64,000 nt of DNA from Antedon mediterranea (lineage: Eukaryota; Echinodermata; Crinoidea; Comatulida; Antedonidae), in the NCBI RefSeq assembly GCF_964355755.1, contig NC_092673.1, forward strand, positions 20,837,001 to 20,901,000, written 5' to 3'. The translations under genes were made by a program, and so were the position numbers. Shown one piece after another: positions 25,501-35,300 of this stretch. The notes beneath the pieces are model-generated. The model was given only the letters and a program-made list of their open reading frames with translations, ran no database searches and was not told the DNA's origin. How positions within the stretch are numbered: the first letter of the stretch is position 1; each line of letters begins with the position of its first letter.

Positions 25501-26897
25501 ATATGTTAATATTTATATTGTATAACCAACCCTCTTTATTTTATATACTTACAGAAGCATTATCATCCACATGTCCCTCTGTATGCTCAGCATTTGTTGA
25601 AGGGTTGCCCGGTAACAGGAGCAGGTAGTCTAGGTCCTGAATTAGCAAGACGGTATGTCACTAGCGCTTTCAGCTACCTTGGAAAACCTTTTTTTTTAAA
25701 TACTATTACAGTAGCTCAAACAAATATTTATGTTACTATAATTTGAATCTTATTTAGATTTGTTTAACTGTATTTATAATAATGGTAATGTTCTGCTACA
25801 AAGAAAACAATTTTTATATAATAATTAAAATTATTACAGAACTCCAGTAAAAGTCTGTGAGGTGTTTGATTCATCCCAAATGAACTTTAACCCAACGATT
25901 GAAAGTTTGATTGGCAAAGCGCCAAGCCAGAAGAGTCAGGTAAGTTTTATTCATTGTTTCACAAACTTAATAATCCTGGCACAGAATTTATAGTATTATA
26001 ACTCTAAAGCTCTGTCTACACTATAATAGTTCATTCTTATATAGCGCTCTACAAGCAAGCTTCTCTAAGCGCTGAACATTATTACCCCAGTTATTTTTTG
26101 GATCAAACGCGTATGGAAACATACTCCCATAATGCAGCTAGTAATCAGCGCAAAGTTGTGTCTTGATCTAACCGGGTACCCATTTATACACCTGGGTGGA
26201 GAGAGGCAAACGTAAGTAAAGTATCTTGTCTAAGGATATAAGCAATGCGGCGAGAATTGGATTCGAATCTCGGTCTCACGATCAGTAGTCCAACGTCCAA
26301 CACCCTGCGCCACACTCACTATCAAACTAGTTGTGACAAAAAAAAGTGTGATGTGCCTAGTTTTGGTAGTGATATGCCACGCAAATATGGTGGTGGTGTG
26401 ACATCATCATATCCATATATGGGTACATCATAAACTTTGATAGTGTAGACTGAGCTTGAGAATCAGGAATGAGCGCAGTTTAAATTGCACACAATATTTA
26501 CCGTTGCTTCCAACCAGTTTCTAAAATGGTGGAAGAAAATATAATATCATTTAAAGCTATTTAGGCTAAATTTTCTAAATTAATAAAGTACAATATATTA
26601 AACATATTTAGGACCATATAGTATTATTTTTACATTAAATATAGTTTGTGATCTTAAAATAGATCTAAAAAACGTAGGGAAGGTGTCTTTAAACATATTT
26701 AGATACATCTTACACTGAATATCACTTATGATTCAGTGCCCCGTTTTATTATCCAAAATTGATTTCAAATTTGGGAAAACAATGCACATACTACTTTTTA
26801 ATTGCAGACTAGTATTTCCGAAAACTTTTTACAAGCAGAGTTCCAAGATTTTGCTGCTAAATATGAATCTTATGATGACAGCCAAGATGTTTTATGA
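13500..26897 (+). CDS. NOC3L: Nucleolar complex protein 3 homolog (NOC3L)
   Basis: NOC3L acts in the nucleolus in 60S ribosomal subunit maturation, and family members are also linked to replication licensing. Exons: 15176-15543, 15966-16171, 17470-17606, 18487-18648, 19336-19429, 19861-20060, 20449-20577, 21124-21249, 21509-21589, 21921-22094, 23049-23184, 23964-24145, 24776-24904, 25555-25652, 25840-25939, 26808-26897 (TGA stop). Phases match at every junction. The product has a basic N-terminus, an acidic stretch ([10 protein letters not shown]), the NOC3 N-terminal domain ([35 protein letters not shown]) and the CBF/NOC C-terminal domain ([49 protein letters not shown]). These exons give 803 residues, close to the roughly 800 usual for the family. 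No ATG opens the 15176 exon. A possible first exon is ATGAAA at 13500-13505 followed by GT, encoding only Met-Lys and keeping phase 0; this is inference. The rest is secure. Confidence 0.93.
14049..14938. repeat. Large imperfect palindrome, arms about 350 bp
   Basis: The left arm (about 14049-14400) is repeated in reverse complement at about 14585-14938 around a 185 bp centre. Matching marks are GGCGCTACCTAGTTCCGTTT with AACGGAACTAGCGCC, and CCATACGCCATGTTCAATG with CATTGAACATGGCGTATG. The arms differ by a small indel near ATGGCGTATG. It may be a long-arm foldback element or an inverted duplication. It lies between the attractin and NOC3L coding starts. Confidence 0.9.
15615..15873. mobile_element. 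260-bp MITE with TACCGTATATC ends
   Basis: Left end TACCGTATATCTTGGTATAA and right end TTATATCCAAGGATATACGG are inverted copies, with ATCCCACCCC / GGGGTGGGAT next inside. In the NOC3L intron 72 bp after exon 15176-15543. Confidence 0.8.
16190..16610. mobile_element. MITE family B, degenerate copy
   Basis: Shares AACACGAAAAATGAAGATAA and AAGGTTAATCACTTC with other family members. Ends are eroded. Located in a NOC3L intron just after exon 15966-16171. Confidence 0.5.
16883..16954 (+). tRNA. tRNA-Val(AAC)-like gene, possibly degenerate
   Basis: The A box (TGGCGTAGTGG) and B box (GGTTCGAGCCC) are intact, the anticodon loop reads CTTAACAC (AAC, Val), and a T run follows as a pol III terminator. 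The acceptor stem pairs in about five of seven positions and the T stem has one mismatch, so it may be a pseudogene. It sits in the NOC3L intron between exons 15966-16171 and 17470-17606. Confidence 0.6.
17170..17241 (+). tRNA. Second tRNA-Val(AAC)-like gene, possibly degenerate
   Basis: Close in sequence to the copy at 16883, in the same orientation and the same NOC3L intron, with A box TAGTGTAGTGG, AAC anticodon, B box GGTTCGAGCCC and a downstream T run. The D stem is weakened (GTGT against TCAA), and the acceptor has an extra T. Functional status is uncertain. Confidence 0.5.
17640..18235. mobile_element. Two MITE family B copies in opposite orientation
   Basis: The first (about 17640-17960) ends AGGGGGACAATCGTC. 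The second (about 17990-18235) runs in inverse order from AATGTCACATAATAGTTATT to GGGGATAATACATCTTTTAA. Both fill the NOC3L intron between 17606 and 18487. Confidence 0.6.
19709..19845. mobile_element. MITE family A, copy abutting a NOC3L splice acceptor
   Basis: TTCTGCCTACACTATCAAAC at the left, TTTGATAGTGTAGACAGAGC at the right. Its right end is about 15 bp before the first base of exon 19861-20060, so the usual branch-point zone of that exon lies inside the element. Confidence 0.8.
20186..20440. mobile_element. MITE family B, copy
   Basis: Starts TTAAAGATATACCTGTATTG and contains AATGTCACATAATAGTTATT and GTCTGTCAGACAATGGTTTT. It ends a few bases upstream of the NOC3L exon at 20449. Confidence 0.6.
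20606..21075. repeat. 35-bp tandem repeat, about 13 copies, in a NOC3L intron
   Basis: Units read CAATATATTAACACTTCTAG then GTCCTGTCCATACTG, alternating with a TTGGCACTGCTATGCCTC variant. It makes a spurious long plus-strand ORF. Confidence 0.9.
21643..21802. mobile_element. MITE family A, copy
   Basis: AAGCTCTGTCCACACTACCA at the left; GATGTAGACAGAGCTT at the right; internal hairpin around GATGTGCCCATATATGGAC. In the NOC3L intron between 21589 and 21921. Confidence 0.8.
22291..22455. mobile_element. Short MITE related to the 809-2019 element
   Basis: Begins ACAGTCAACTCTCCGGAAAC and ends GATATTGGGAAAGTTAACTT, an inverted pair like the termini at 809 and 2019; TCTGGTTTTCCAGAAAGTAG is shared with 1028-1050. 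In a NOC3L intron. Confidence 0.55.
23200..23700 (-). pseudogene. LINE fragment: reverse transcriptase C-terminus and 3' tail
   Basis: Minus-strand ORF (23690-23412) reads [20 protein letters not shown] and ends with [10 protein letters not shown], the C-terminal thumb/connector signature of CR1/L2/RTE-type non-LTR reverse transcriptases. The 3' tail ends at about 23200 with CTTGTATCTTGTA repeats. 5' truncated, in a NOC3L intron. Confidence 0.75.
23783..23935. mobile_element. MITE family A, diverged copy near a NOC3L acceptor
   Basis: AGTCCTGTCTAGACTATCTA at the left and GTGTAAATAGAGCC at the right, with ATATGACATCATCATGTACA inside. It ends 28 bp before exon 23964-24145. Confidence 0.7.
24998..25260 (+). 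mobile_element. tRNA-headed SINE
   Basis: Starts CCCAAATGGCCGAGTGGTTA, with a good A box (TGGCCGAGTGG), then a B box (GGTTCGAGGTTC), as in tRNA-Leu/Ser-derived SINEs. The body contains AAACCGTAGGTCCAGTG, shared with 2985-3165. In a NOC3L intron. Confidence 0.65.
26006..26457. mobile_element. MITE family A, split by a SINE
   Basis: The left 19 bases (AAAGCTCTGTCTACACTAT) are separated from the rest of the MITE (from 26317) by a SINE. CACTAT is duplicated at both joints (26019-26024 and 26317-26322). The right end is GATAGTGTAGACTGAGCTT. In the last NOC3L intron. Confidence 0.8.
26025..26316 (-). mobile_element. tRNA-derived SINE inserted in a MITE
   Basis: Read on the minus strand it starts with a tRNA-like head (GTGGCGCAGGGTGTTGGA, then GAGATTCGAATCC as B box) and continues to a body with ATTATTACCCCAG and AAGAATGAACTATT. 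A 6-bp target duplication, CACTAT, flanks it. About 290 bp. Confidence 0.75.
26608..26695. mobile_element. Fragment of the TTTAAAGACCCCTTCCCT element
   Basis: Over 80 bp near-identical to the right end at about 1770-1853, including ACCATATAGTATTATTTTTA and AACGTAGGGAAGG. Located in the last NOC3L intron. Confidence 0.7.
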
Positions 26898-26920
26898 AAT
26901 GGTGGGGGGAAAAATTGTAC

Positions 26921-26926
26921 AATAAA
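26921..26926 (+). promoter_or_regulatory. Polyadenylation signal of NOC3L
   Basis: AATAAA 24 bp after the NOC3L stop codon. A second AATAAA lies near 27068; either or both may be used. Confidence 0.45.
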
Positions 26927-27277
26927 ACAAGGGTGTTTTGTGTTATAAGTACTGTAAAGCATTTTATACCAAAATTCATATCACATTTACATTATTATTA
27001 TTATTAGCAGAAGCCTGTGAAATGTTAAGTTACTATAACCATAATACAGATATATGCAAAGTGCCGAATAAACAATTTATTTCAAAATATATTTAAAATG
27101 TAATTTATATATTGACTGCATTTCTGCTCCAAAATAACTGGTTAAATCAGTGGTTGGTTGTTGACAGAAGTCATTACCTAAAATGCAATTGGTCCTGGCA
27201 ATGGGATTCTGCCTGACCATTGAAGATTATAAATAAAGTGACCATCACATCGGAAAGGAAGGCTGTTTGGACACGAC

Positions 27278-27458
27278 AGGGAATAATTTCGCCAGTGTAG
27301 CATAGCAAAAAGCTATACAAAACAACCTTATTGCTACACATTTCTAAAATTGTGTAGCAAAAAAGACAATACAAAACTATGTTTCTTGCCTAAAAATCAG
27401 TTTGATTAGCAATAATTGCTAAACAAAATTTTAAAATGAAATTTTTCCCTGCACGAGT
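27278..27458. repeat. Interspersed repeat, copy 2 (inverted relative to 11745)
   Basis: Reverse-complement match to 11745-11925 with scattered substitutions. It lies between NOC3L and MRPL43. Confidence 0.75.
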
Positions 27459-27514
27459 GGATAATCAAGGAAACAGCATGGTTAAATGTCAATTCAATTT
27501 TATGCTAGTAAACA

Positions 27515-27594
27515 TGCTTAAATATGATAGTGATATGACATCATGTCTATATATGGGCACATCACATATAAAGTTTGATAGTGTAAACATAGCA
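27515..27594. mobile_element. MITE family A, right-half fragment
   Basis: Retains AGTGATATGACATCATGTCT, ATATATGGGCACATCAC and AGTTTGATAGTGTAAAC; the left half is gone. Confidence 0.7.
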
Positions 27595-27669
27595 TAAGGG
27601 TACTTTGACAATAATAGTGTTTAAGGTTTCAAATAAATTTATCTACAATATAACTGTCAATATTGTCTG

Positions 27670-27675
27670 TTTATT
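27670..27675 (-). promoter_or_regulatory. Polyadenylation signal of MRPL43
   Basis: AATAAA on the minus strand about 45 bp past the MRPL43 stop codon, the first such hexamer downstream. Confidence 0.55.
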
Positions 27676-27717
27676 CAACAATACAAAGCATTGCCTCTTC
27701 CACTGCAGTAAAATATA

Positions 27718-28825
27718 CTATTGTTTCATATCCATTGTTTCTGAATCCGTTTCTAAGCCTGCTTTTAACTTCAACTCCTGAAGCCTTTCCATTGGCATTT
27801 GTTTCAATATTTGTGTCTGTGGAAAAACATCAGTTGGTGTATCACTGGGAACTGTTTTTAAGTTCAAGTCTGTTGGTTTATTTAAGAATGGATTCCAAAC
27901 ACCTTGTATACTTGGAGTGTTTGTCTGCCATTGTTTTCGAGTTCTTGTAATCTCCTGACCAGATTGACATCGTACCAATTCTACCACCTCTTTTACTTGC
28001 TCAACATCAAAGGCTGCAATTGATATTATTTTCTGCTGTCCATTTACTGAAAATATAATATAAATGATGATTAAATATTAATATGGTTGTTGTACACCCC
28101 TTTTAATTTAGCTAAGCCCATCCATTATGTAAGATATGGATATATTCTGTCTTCCACACCTAAAAAAATGTAGCAATTATTAATACATCTGTATGTATTG
28201 TAGGAAAACTTACAGTATTCTGCAACTAGTCTTGGTTGGGCATACTTTTGGTGAGGGGTGACGTACATAACAATTTCAGGATGATTGTTGGCAAAATCTA
28301 TAACTTCCTGTTCAATGTAATCTCTGAAAATTTAAATTAATTGAAGTTATTAAAATATTATGTCGAGGATGGATTGTTCCAAAATAATGTTAAACTGTTA
28401 GTACTTATAATTAATTTTTTTTTTAAATTATTTATTTTTACAAATTACAGCATAAATATATTATATTAGTTAAATCCGAACTATTTTTAATTAATCAGTT
28501 ATTTGAAAGTAAAGAAGCAATTTGTCAAAATCCAGGCCCACTAGTACAGTATCCAAGCATGGAGGTATTCTTCAGAGCAGCGCGGTTTCAAGAGAACGGA
28601 GAGAGTAAATCCCTGCTGGCTGCTGCCATCCATGGCTAGCTCTCAGATTCTTTCAGTCTAGCCTAGGCTAGGCCTACAATAAAACCATGAATAAACTAAC
28701 CTTACTCCTTTGCTGTTTCTGGATTTTTTGCTAAATTGAAGTGTGATTCGTTGTAGTTGGCATACGTATCTTCCAACTCCATTGTGTAAAACACTTTTCA
28801 GAAATCCACTGGATTTATTTGCCAT
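27718..28825 (-). CDS. MRPL43: Mitochondrial ribosomal protein L43 (mL43)
   Basis: Three exons on the minus strand, 28825-28701, 28323-28214 and 28046-27718 (TAG stop), join in phase to give 187 residues. Landmarks are [20 protein letters not shown] near the N-terminus, then the thioredoxin-like L51/S25/CI-B8 fold ([52 protein letters not shown]), and a less conserved tail with [12 protein letters not shown]. The family is a component of the mitochondrial large ribosomal subunit; the protein would be made in the cytosol and imported. The length fits animal mL43 proteins. The start is the first ATG, directly after a T/A run. The gene is divergent to BNIP3, with 560 bp between start codons. The long ORF on the opposite strand of exon 3 is a shadow. 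Confidence 0.9.
28515..28680. other. GC-richer block in MRPL43 intron 1
   Basis: A roughly 150 bp block less AT-rich than its surroundings, with CAAGAGAACGGAGAGAGTAA and CATCCATGGCTAGC. No identity is recognised; probably a repeat remnant. Confidence 0.3.
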
Positions 28826-29385
28826 TTTTTTTTTTTTTTTAAACTTGCAAAGTACATGTGTGTGTAAGAGAGTGTGACCTCACGCACACCACACGACCTT
28901 ATTATGGTTTTACGCGCATGCGTATTGGAGCATGTGACTAATTACGTCATTGTTTTTATGACACGTGATGATTGGTTCAGCCCTTTTTACTTATGTAAAT
29001 TTGATTCCGGGGTGTACACAATAACACTCCTATCTAACAATATATATAATATACATACTTAAAATATAAAGCAAAGTTTTAATAGAGTTACAATTGAAAA
29101 TGAAGCATATTGTTTTTTAAAGGCTTTATATGCCACATATTGTAATATTTCTGCTTTAAAGTAAAATTCAGAAAATGTGTTACTGTAATTTTCTGAATTG
29201 TGTCACCCGGGTACAAACGGAAGCAAAACATTGGACTGGTGCAGAGAGTTGTGTTGTTTTTTTTACGTGGAAGTCAGTTTATTGCGTTTTGGCGTATTTG
29301 TAAACAAACGATCGTACAAGAAAGGGAGTGAGCTTCAATAACATTTTGTAAAAAACATAGAAAAGTCTTATTTAGAAAAACAGCT
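28826..29385. promoter_or_regulatory. Divergent promoter region of MRPL43 and BNIP3
   Basis: Start codons of two oppositely oriented genes are 560 bp apart. Visible motifs: CACGTG (E-box) at 28962-28967, a CRE-like TTACGTCA at 28942-28949, an inverted CCAAT box (ATTGG) at 28971-28975, and ACGTG at 29265-29269. The last is the core of a hypoxia response element, and vertebrate BNIP3 is a known HIF-1 target. Function here is inference. Confidence 0.5.
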
Positions 29386-32300
29386 ATGTCTTCTACCCCT
29401 AGGACTGAAAATGAAGACAATCTAAGTGGTAAGTCAAGTTTTTAGTTCGTTTGTTTACAGTAAAATAATACATAAAAGACCTGATAATCCTAGCTGGCTC
29501 CAATCCAATGCATTTAGTAATAGTAGAATCCTTGAGTTTTTGCACCAGCTGGTATAGTTTTGGTTTGCATTTTTCTCTTTTTGCAGGCATATTAATAAGG
29601 ACATTTTAGATCAGAAATCATTGATGATAGTTTGTGTAAATTCATTGTAATAATATTATAATATGTATAATCAACAATATAGAAAATCTATATCAAAGAA
29701 AAGTTGTACTAGAAAAAAAAAAAAGCGAAAAAAAAATAATATAGGCCTAGGCCTATGTAAAGGGACTAGACAGTCTACTGTACTTTTATTTTATACATGA
29801 TATTAGGGACATATTTTTGTAGATTCTTTTTATTTTATTTTTTTTCTCCAGAATCGTGGGTTGAGTTGAACTATGGTCAAGATGCCTTGAATGGAAGCCA
29901 AGGGCGAGCCGTGATAAATGTGAACCGGGCTACAATGGAAAAACTCCTCATGGAAGCCCAGAGAGAATCGAGGAACACATCAAGAGGAAGTTCCCAGGGA
30001 GGAAGGTACAGGATATTTTTTATTTAAATAGATGTTTTCGTTGTAAATTACTGTAATAATTTCTTTGCAATGGCATATATTTCCAAAAGCAAAAACATAT
30101 ACCATATTTTATCGAATAAACAACCTTGAAGCGTTTATTATTATCTGGGTTTTTAGAGGGGCATTTATTTTTTTGTGTAATATGGTAACATGTATAATCA
30201 AATAAATATACCCATTAGAAAAAATACAACACAATTAATATCGAGAAGTGATAAAATACAGTAAAAGTGTATCAAAATGATTGTAGATTGTGGAGTACTT
30301 ATTCAAATAAATACAGTATGTATGTGTGTATACATTTTTTAGACATCTGCCAGGTTTTTTGATGAATAGATGACTGAATGATTTCGCTTATGGACTTCCA
30401 GCAGTTTTAATCATTTCTCACTTTTTGAAAAATAATATTCATTGCTACACTTTTTTCTTTACCCAGTATACTCCCATATACTACTTACACCCATAACAGA
30501 GTGTTCTGGTTCAGATTATTTATAAATAACATGAATGTGTGAATTATCTGTACAGTAGTTTATTTTATCCATTATCAACATTTTTATGTGATTTCTTCTC
30601 AATTCATTATTAATTATATAACATACAACATAATATACCCCCTAAATGTATGTAATCCACTGGTATTGTCATTTTGTTTAACTATTATTACACACTAAAT
30701 AATACTGTGCATGCATTGAGGAACAGATACATTTCATATCATTCAATGTACTAGTATATAAACAAATCCCCTTGAAACAAGTACGGTAATTGTATTAGAT
30801 AATAAATGTCGTAAATTGAATTACAAACAAGTTATTTAGGCTTACAAAATTATTAAATATTTGGATATGCCATATATTATTGTCACAAAATATTCACATT
30901 GACCAAAAATTGGGTAAGAAAAAAAAGGATTTACATGAAAAAAATGTAATTTAAAGCCAAAAATACTTCAATTGTCTGTCAGACAATGGTTTTTGTCTTT
31001 TTATAAGTGAAATAATAATTTTTTTTACAGAAGTAAATAACTTTATTAAATCTGCAATACAGTATGGTCTATTAAATTATCTGATTTGATTATAATCTTC
31101 ATTTTCATGTTTTTGAGGGACAATACATCATTAATACAATTTTCTTTTTTGATGATCCAATTAAATCATCATAAACAAAATGTTGTTAATAAATATTATA
31201 AATGACATTAATAAAATTGTGGAATGTATAATATAGTTCTGAAAAGAACTGTTGAGACGTTTCTCGAAGTTTTGAACAATGATTGTCCTCAGGAGTGATA
31301 ATGCAGTCCAAGAAACTGGGAATATAAGAATTTGGTGGGACGAGTGTAAAAGCTAAAATAATAGTAAGGTCAACAATGGCAGAGATTTAAACTACTGTAG
31401 CTGTAGAATATTTATGCACAGTTTCTTTGTGACAAGTTTAGTATTTTTGATTCCTTTCCTGACTTTATCTTGGGTTTCACAGAGTATTCTGGCTTTCTTA
31501 ATCTGAATACTGTACATAGTCTCACCCCATTGCTTTTGAAATAATGCAATAAAAGAGCAACCAGAAGCATCTGATAACAAGTACATCATGGTACAAGGCA
31601 AATTAACTGGATGACGTGCAGATCTGCATGACATGTTCACAGTCTGAACGCGAGCCAAGTTTTTCCCCCTTGAACTTGCAGTTGACGTATTTTAATTCTT
31701 AGATGTAATGATGAAAGGAAATGAGATAAAATTATATAAATAGTTCAATTTATTTAATTCAATTATTCATTTTGGAAACAATTATATCGATAATAAACAA
31801 AAATATGTGCAAAACTACAAAAAGAAATTTGTACATAAAAATAGAGAATCCTGGTACTGTCTTCATGCTTTACTGAACGTTGTTAAAATGGTTGACAGTT
31901 CATGTAAAGGGCATTGTTGTCATTAAAATGAAACACTCTACGAATTTAATTTTTACACGTTGTACGGTGTAATAATGCTATTGTTTCCTAATCTACATTT
32001 TTTAATGTACTTCCTTCTGTAGTTTCTTTAATGAGTTTTCAATTCATACATACATAATGAAAAAGCAGCATTTTCCTGAAAGAGTGCAAATTCAATTTTG
32101 CATTATTGTCATGTGATGCAACTAAATAATAAAACTAAATAGTCATATACTGACGATAACCGTTTATGGATCAATTATAAATAATGTGTTCCCTTAAAAT
32201 TGTCAGGACTGTTAAACATGGTATAACGGCTATGAGCGCTCACTGGTTAAACCCAGTGGCCTCGGAGATTATGGCGACCCCTGAGAAGTGCCCAGAGGAA

Positions 32301-35300
32301 AAAACAGGCATTCAAATATGTCGAAAAAGGCTGAGGCCTCCAGCAATAAAGAGCCACTTGGAGTTCCTAAACCAGGGGTTTCGGGTCTCTGCATTACTGC
32401 TCTACTCTGCATTATCACTGTACTATAGTCTACAAGACAAATGTGCGTTTAGTTAATATTGTGTTGCATTATAATAGAGGTCCTTCATGATAGGATTAAG
32501 AAGCTAATGTCTATTTTTGTTATTTAAAAATTAACATTTAAATTTAAATATTAACATTTAAATTTAAATGATAATTCAAATATAAAGTGCTAGCTAATTT
32601 AAATTTAATTGTAAAGTGTTTCTGTTTTGTTTTTTTTTCCAGTCCTAAAGGTTCACATAGTCCAGTTGCAAGTGCTCCTGGCTCAATTGCACCTGGTTCA
32701 CTTGGAAGTGGATTATCAACTGGTTCGTCCAATGAAAAAGCTCCTGTAAGTAGTACTGGTCATGTGACCTTGCACAGGTAATAAACAATCAATCGCAGGG
32801 GTACAATATAGCGCTCTAACAGTACTATACACCTCATCAGAAACTCTCAATTTTCAACACAAAACATCACTAAATATATCAATTGCATAGTCTTACTGTA
32901 TGTGTGTAACTTTTTTATTACTTAGCAAATATCTGTTGATATGTTCAGCTCGACTACAAACATAGTTAATTATGAAAGGCTATAACCTCTCTTATTTATC
33001 ACAACAACATGAATAGACCTACAGCATGGTTAATGTAAAACCAACATTTAACATTACTTAAATTATTAAATCTAGCAGACAACATCCAGTTGCTAAATAA
33101 TAAATCATGTAACATTAATGTACAGGCAAGAATAGTTTAGTATATTATGCAAGGCCTACTGTACATAAAACATTCATTATAACTTCAGTGTTCAACCCTG
33201 TCTCTACGGTTTCTCTGACACACTTTCTAGTATTTTGTACCTTTTACAGAGTTCATCATATGACCTACATCTGACTGTGTTTCCTTTAAGTTCCTAATTT
33301 GGAAACTTAGTAATAATATTCAATCACTACCCGTTACTATAGATGGCGTACAACGCTTTTGAGCTTAAAGATTAAAATGTGTGTAAATAATAATAATAAA
33401 TTTCTCTACAGGGCAATTTGCTGCCTGGACAAATAGCTGCAAGAGGCTCTGATTGGATCTGGGAATGGTCAAGTCGTCCGGAGTTACGTCCATCTAAGTA
33501 AGTATTTTAATTGTAAAATTTTGTAAAGCAGACCTCCAATTCGGAAAAATGAAATATCGAGAGGATTTTTGAAAGCATGTCCAAACTATGGTGCTATAAT
33601 ATTTTGAAAATTACCTCAAAGTAGTAATTAGGGCGATAATATAGAAAAATATTGCCATCTATAATAGTAAACAATAACATGGTATTTCATGGCGTACCAA
33701 AGGCGGAACATGTCGAGAATATAGTATTTTAGCAGGAGAGGGGGAAATGAAACAAAATATCGGTAGACTCCGATTATTATCGTGAGAGTTGGGAGGTCTG
33801 TGAAATTGATACTACTGTACTATACAGTATCATACAACCAATCAGTAGAATAAACTCTCCCAAAACTGTAAAATACAATCCCGAATACAATAATGCATAT
33901 GTAACCGATATTCAGATATTGATACATCCATACAACATTCCTTGAATTTTCAATGAAATAAATCCACAAATTTTTTCCAAATATGAAATAATATATAAAA
34001 TCTTCATTTACATGAAAAGAGAACTCTGAAAGAGCTTTTAAACTGAGAGAGCCGATTGAATATAATTCTAGTTTCTAGATACCATTAATTCATCATCAAA
34101 CAGTATCAATAGCAATGGATGAGTGAATTTGAATGATCTTAAACTCTCGAGGCTCGGAATATGTTTGATTTATTGCTAAGCATCTAACTAGATAATATAT
34201 AACCTGTATCATTATTATTCCACTGTTGATTTGGTCAATGACATATTTTATTTTTAATGGCATAGATAGATTCTATAATCTTAAAAAGAAATTATGAAAT
34301 AATTTAAAGAATTAATATTGTTATATATTATTGTGCTCTGAAAAAAATAATTTACCACTCTGTCAACTGGTTAGAAGTCACATTTAAGTTTTTTAAATAT
34401 TTTGCGAAATAATTTTTTTTTTGTGAATACACTAAGTGAATAACTTTTTATTTACTACAAAATTGGCTATTAAAGTTTGGTTTATTTTCATCTTTAATAC
34501 CTTTTAACAAAAGAGGCATTTTTGTAAATGATGTTTACTTTTGCCATTAACAGAAATGGTTATCTGAGAATTTGAGACTTTGTACTGGTATTTACTGTCA
34601 ACTCTCATGCAATACAATATTGAAATAGCTATCTGAATGCAGCCAATAAAATTTAATTACTGTATAACAGCATGCTTTGCATAATGCATTGATCCAATTA
34701 TTTGTATACCGTTATCTGTCTGTGTTAAGGTATCTATCTGGGTTTGAATTACCTTTCTTGTTATCTTCTGTAAAATTAATTATTAATAAATAATATTACT
34801 TGGCAAAACAGAATACTGTAGTATAAGTAAAAGTATAGTACTTGCTATGTTTGTCAATTTATTTCTTAGAATGTTAGCGCCTACAATTTCAAGTTATCAT
34901 TCTGAGTATTTCGGTCTTTAGGTATATACAGGACAGGCCTATTGAATTTAAAGAAAATCTGTTCATTAATAATAACTTCACAAATAAAAAAAACCAAATT
35001 GTGTTCTTTTAACATTCTGTGGCAATATTTTTCCAAAGTACTTTCATTACTATGGCTTGTATTTCTTACTCTCTTAGAAATAAAAAATTGAATTGTGGAT
35101 TACAAATATATAAAAAACAATATAAATATAAAATGTAAACTTTCCAGCATTGATAATATAAAAACCTGTCACTATTATTATATACAAACTAAAATACCTA
35201 TGCAGTTATGATGTATGTTACAACAAAATAACCTGTATTGATAATACACTTCTATGAGTACATTCGGAAATCAATTTTTTGTTTCAAAACAAAAATTGAA

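Larger units (their letters stand above)
26898..27717. other. NOC3L-MRPL43 convergent intergenic stretch
   Basis: Tail-to-tail gap between two genes. It holds the NOC3L and MRPL43 polyadenylation signals, a minus-strand copy of the 11745 repeat (27278-27458) and a partial CTCTGTCTACAC-family MITE (27515-27594). No coding sequence is supported. Confidence 0.6.

Noticed and set aside
27663-27950. 95-codon plus-strand ORF
   Set aside because: Antisense shadow of MRPL43 exon 3, which has clear family motifs and matching splice phases.
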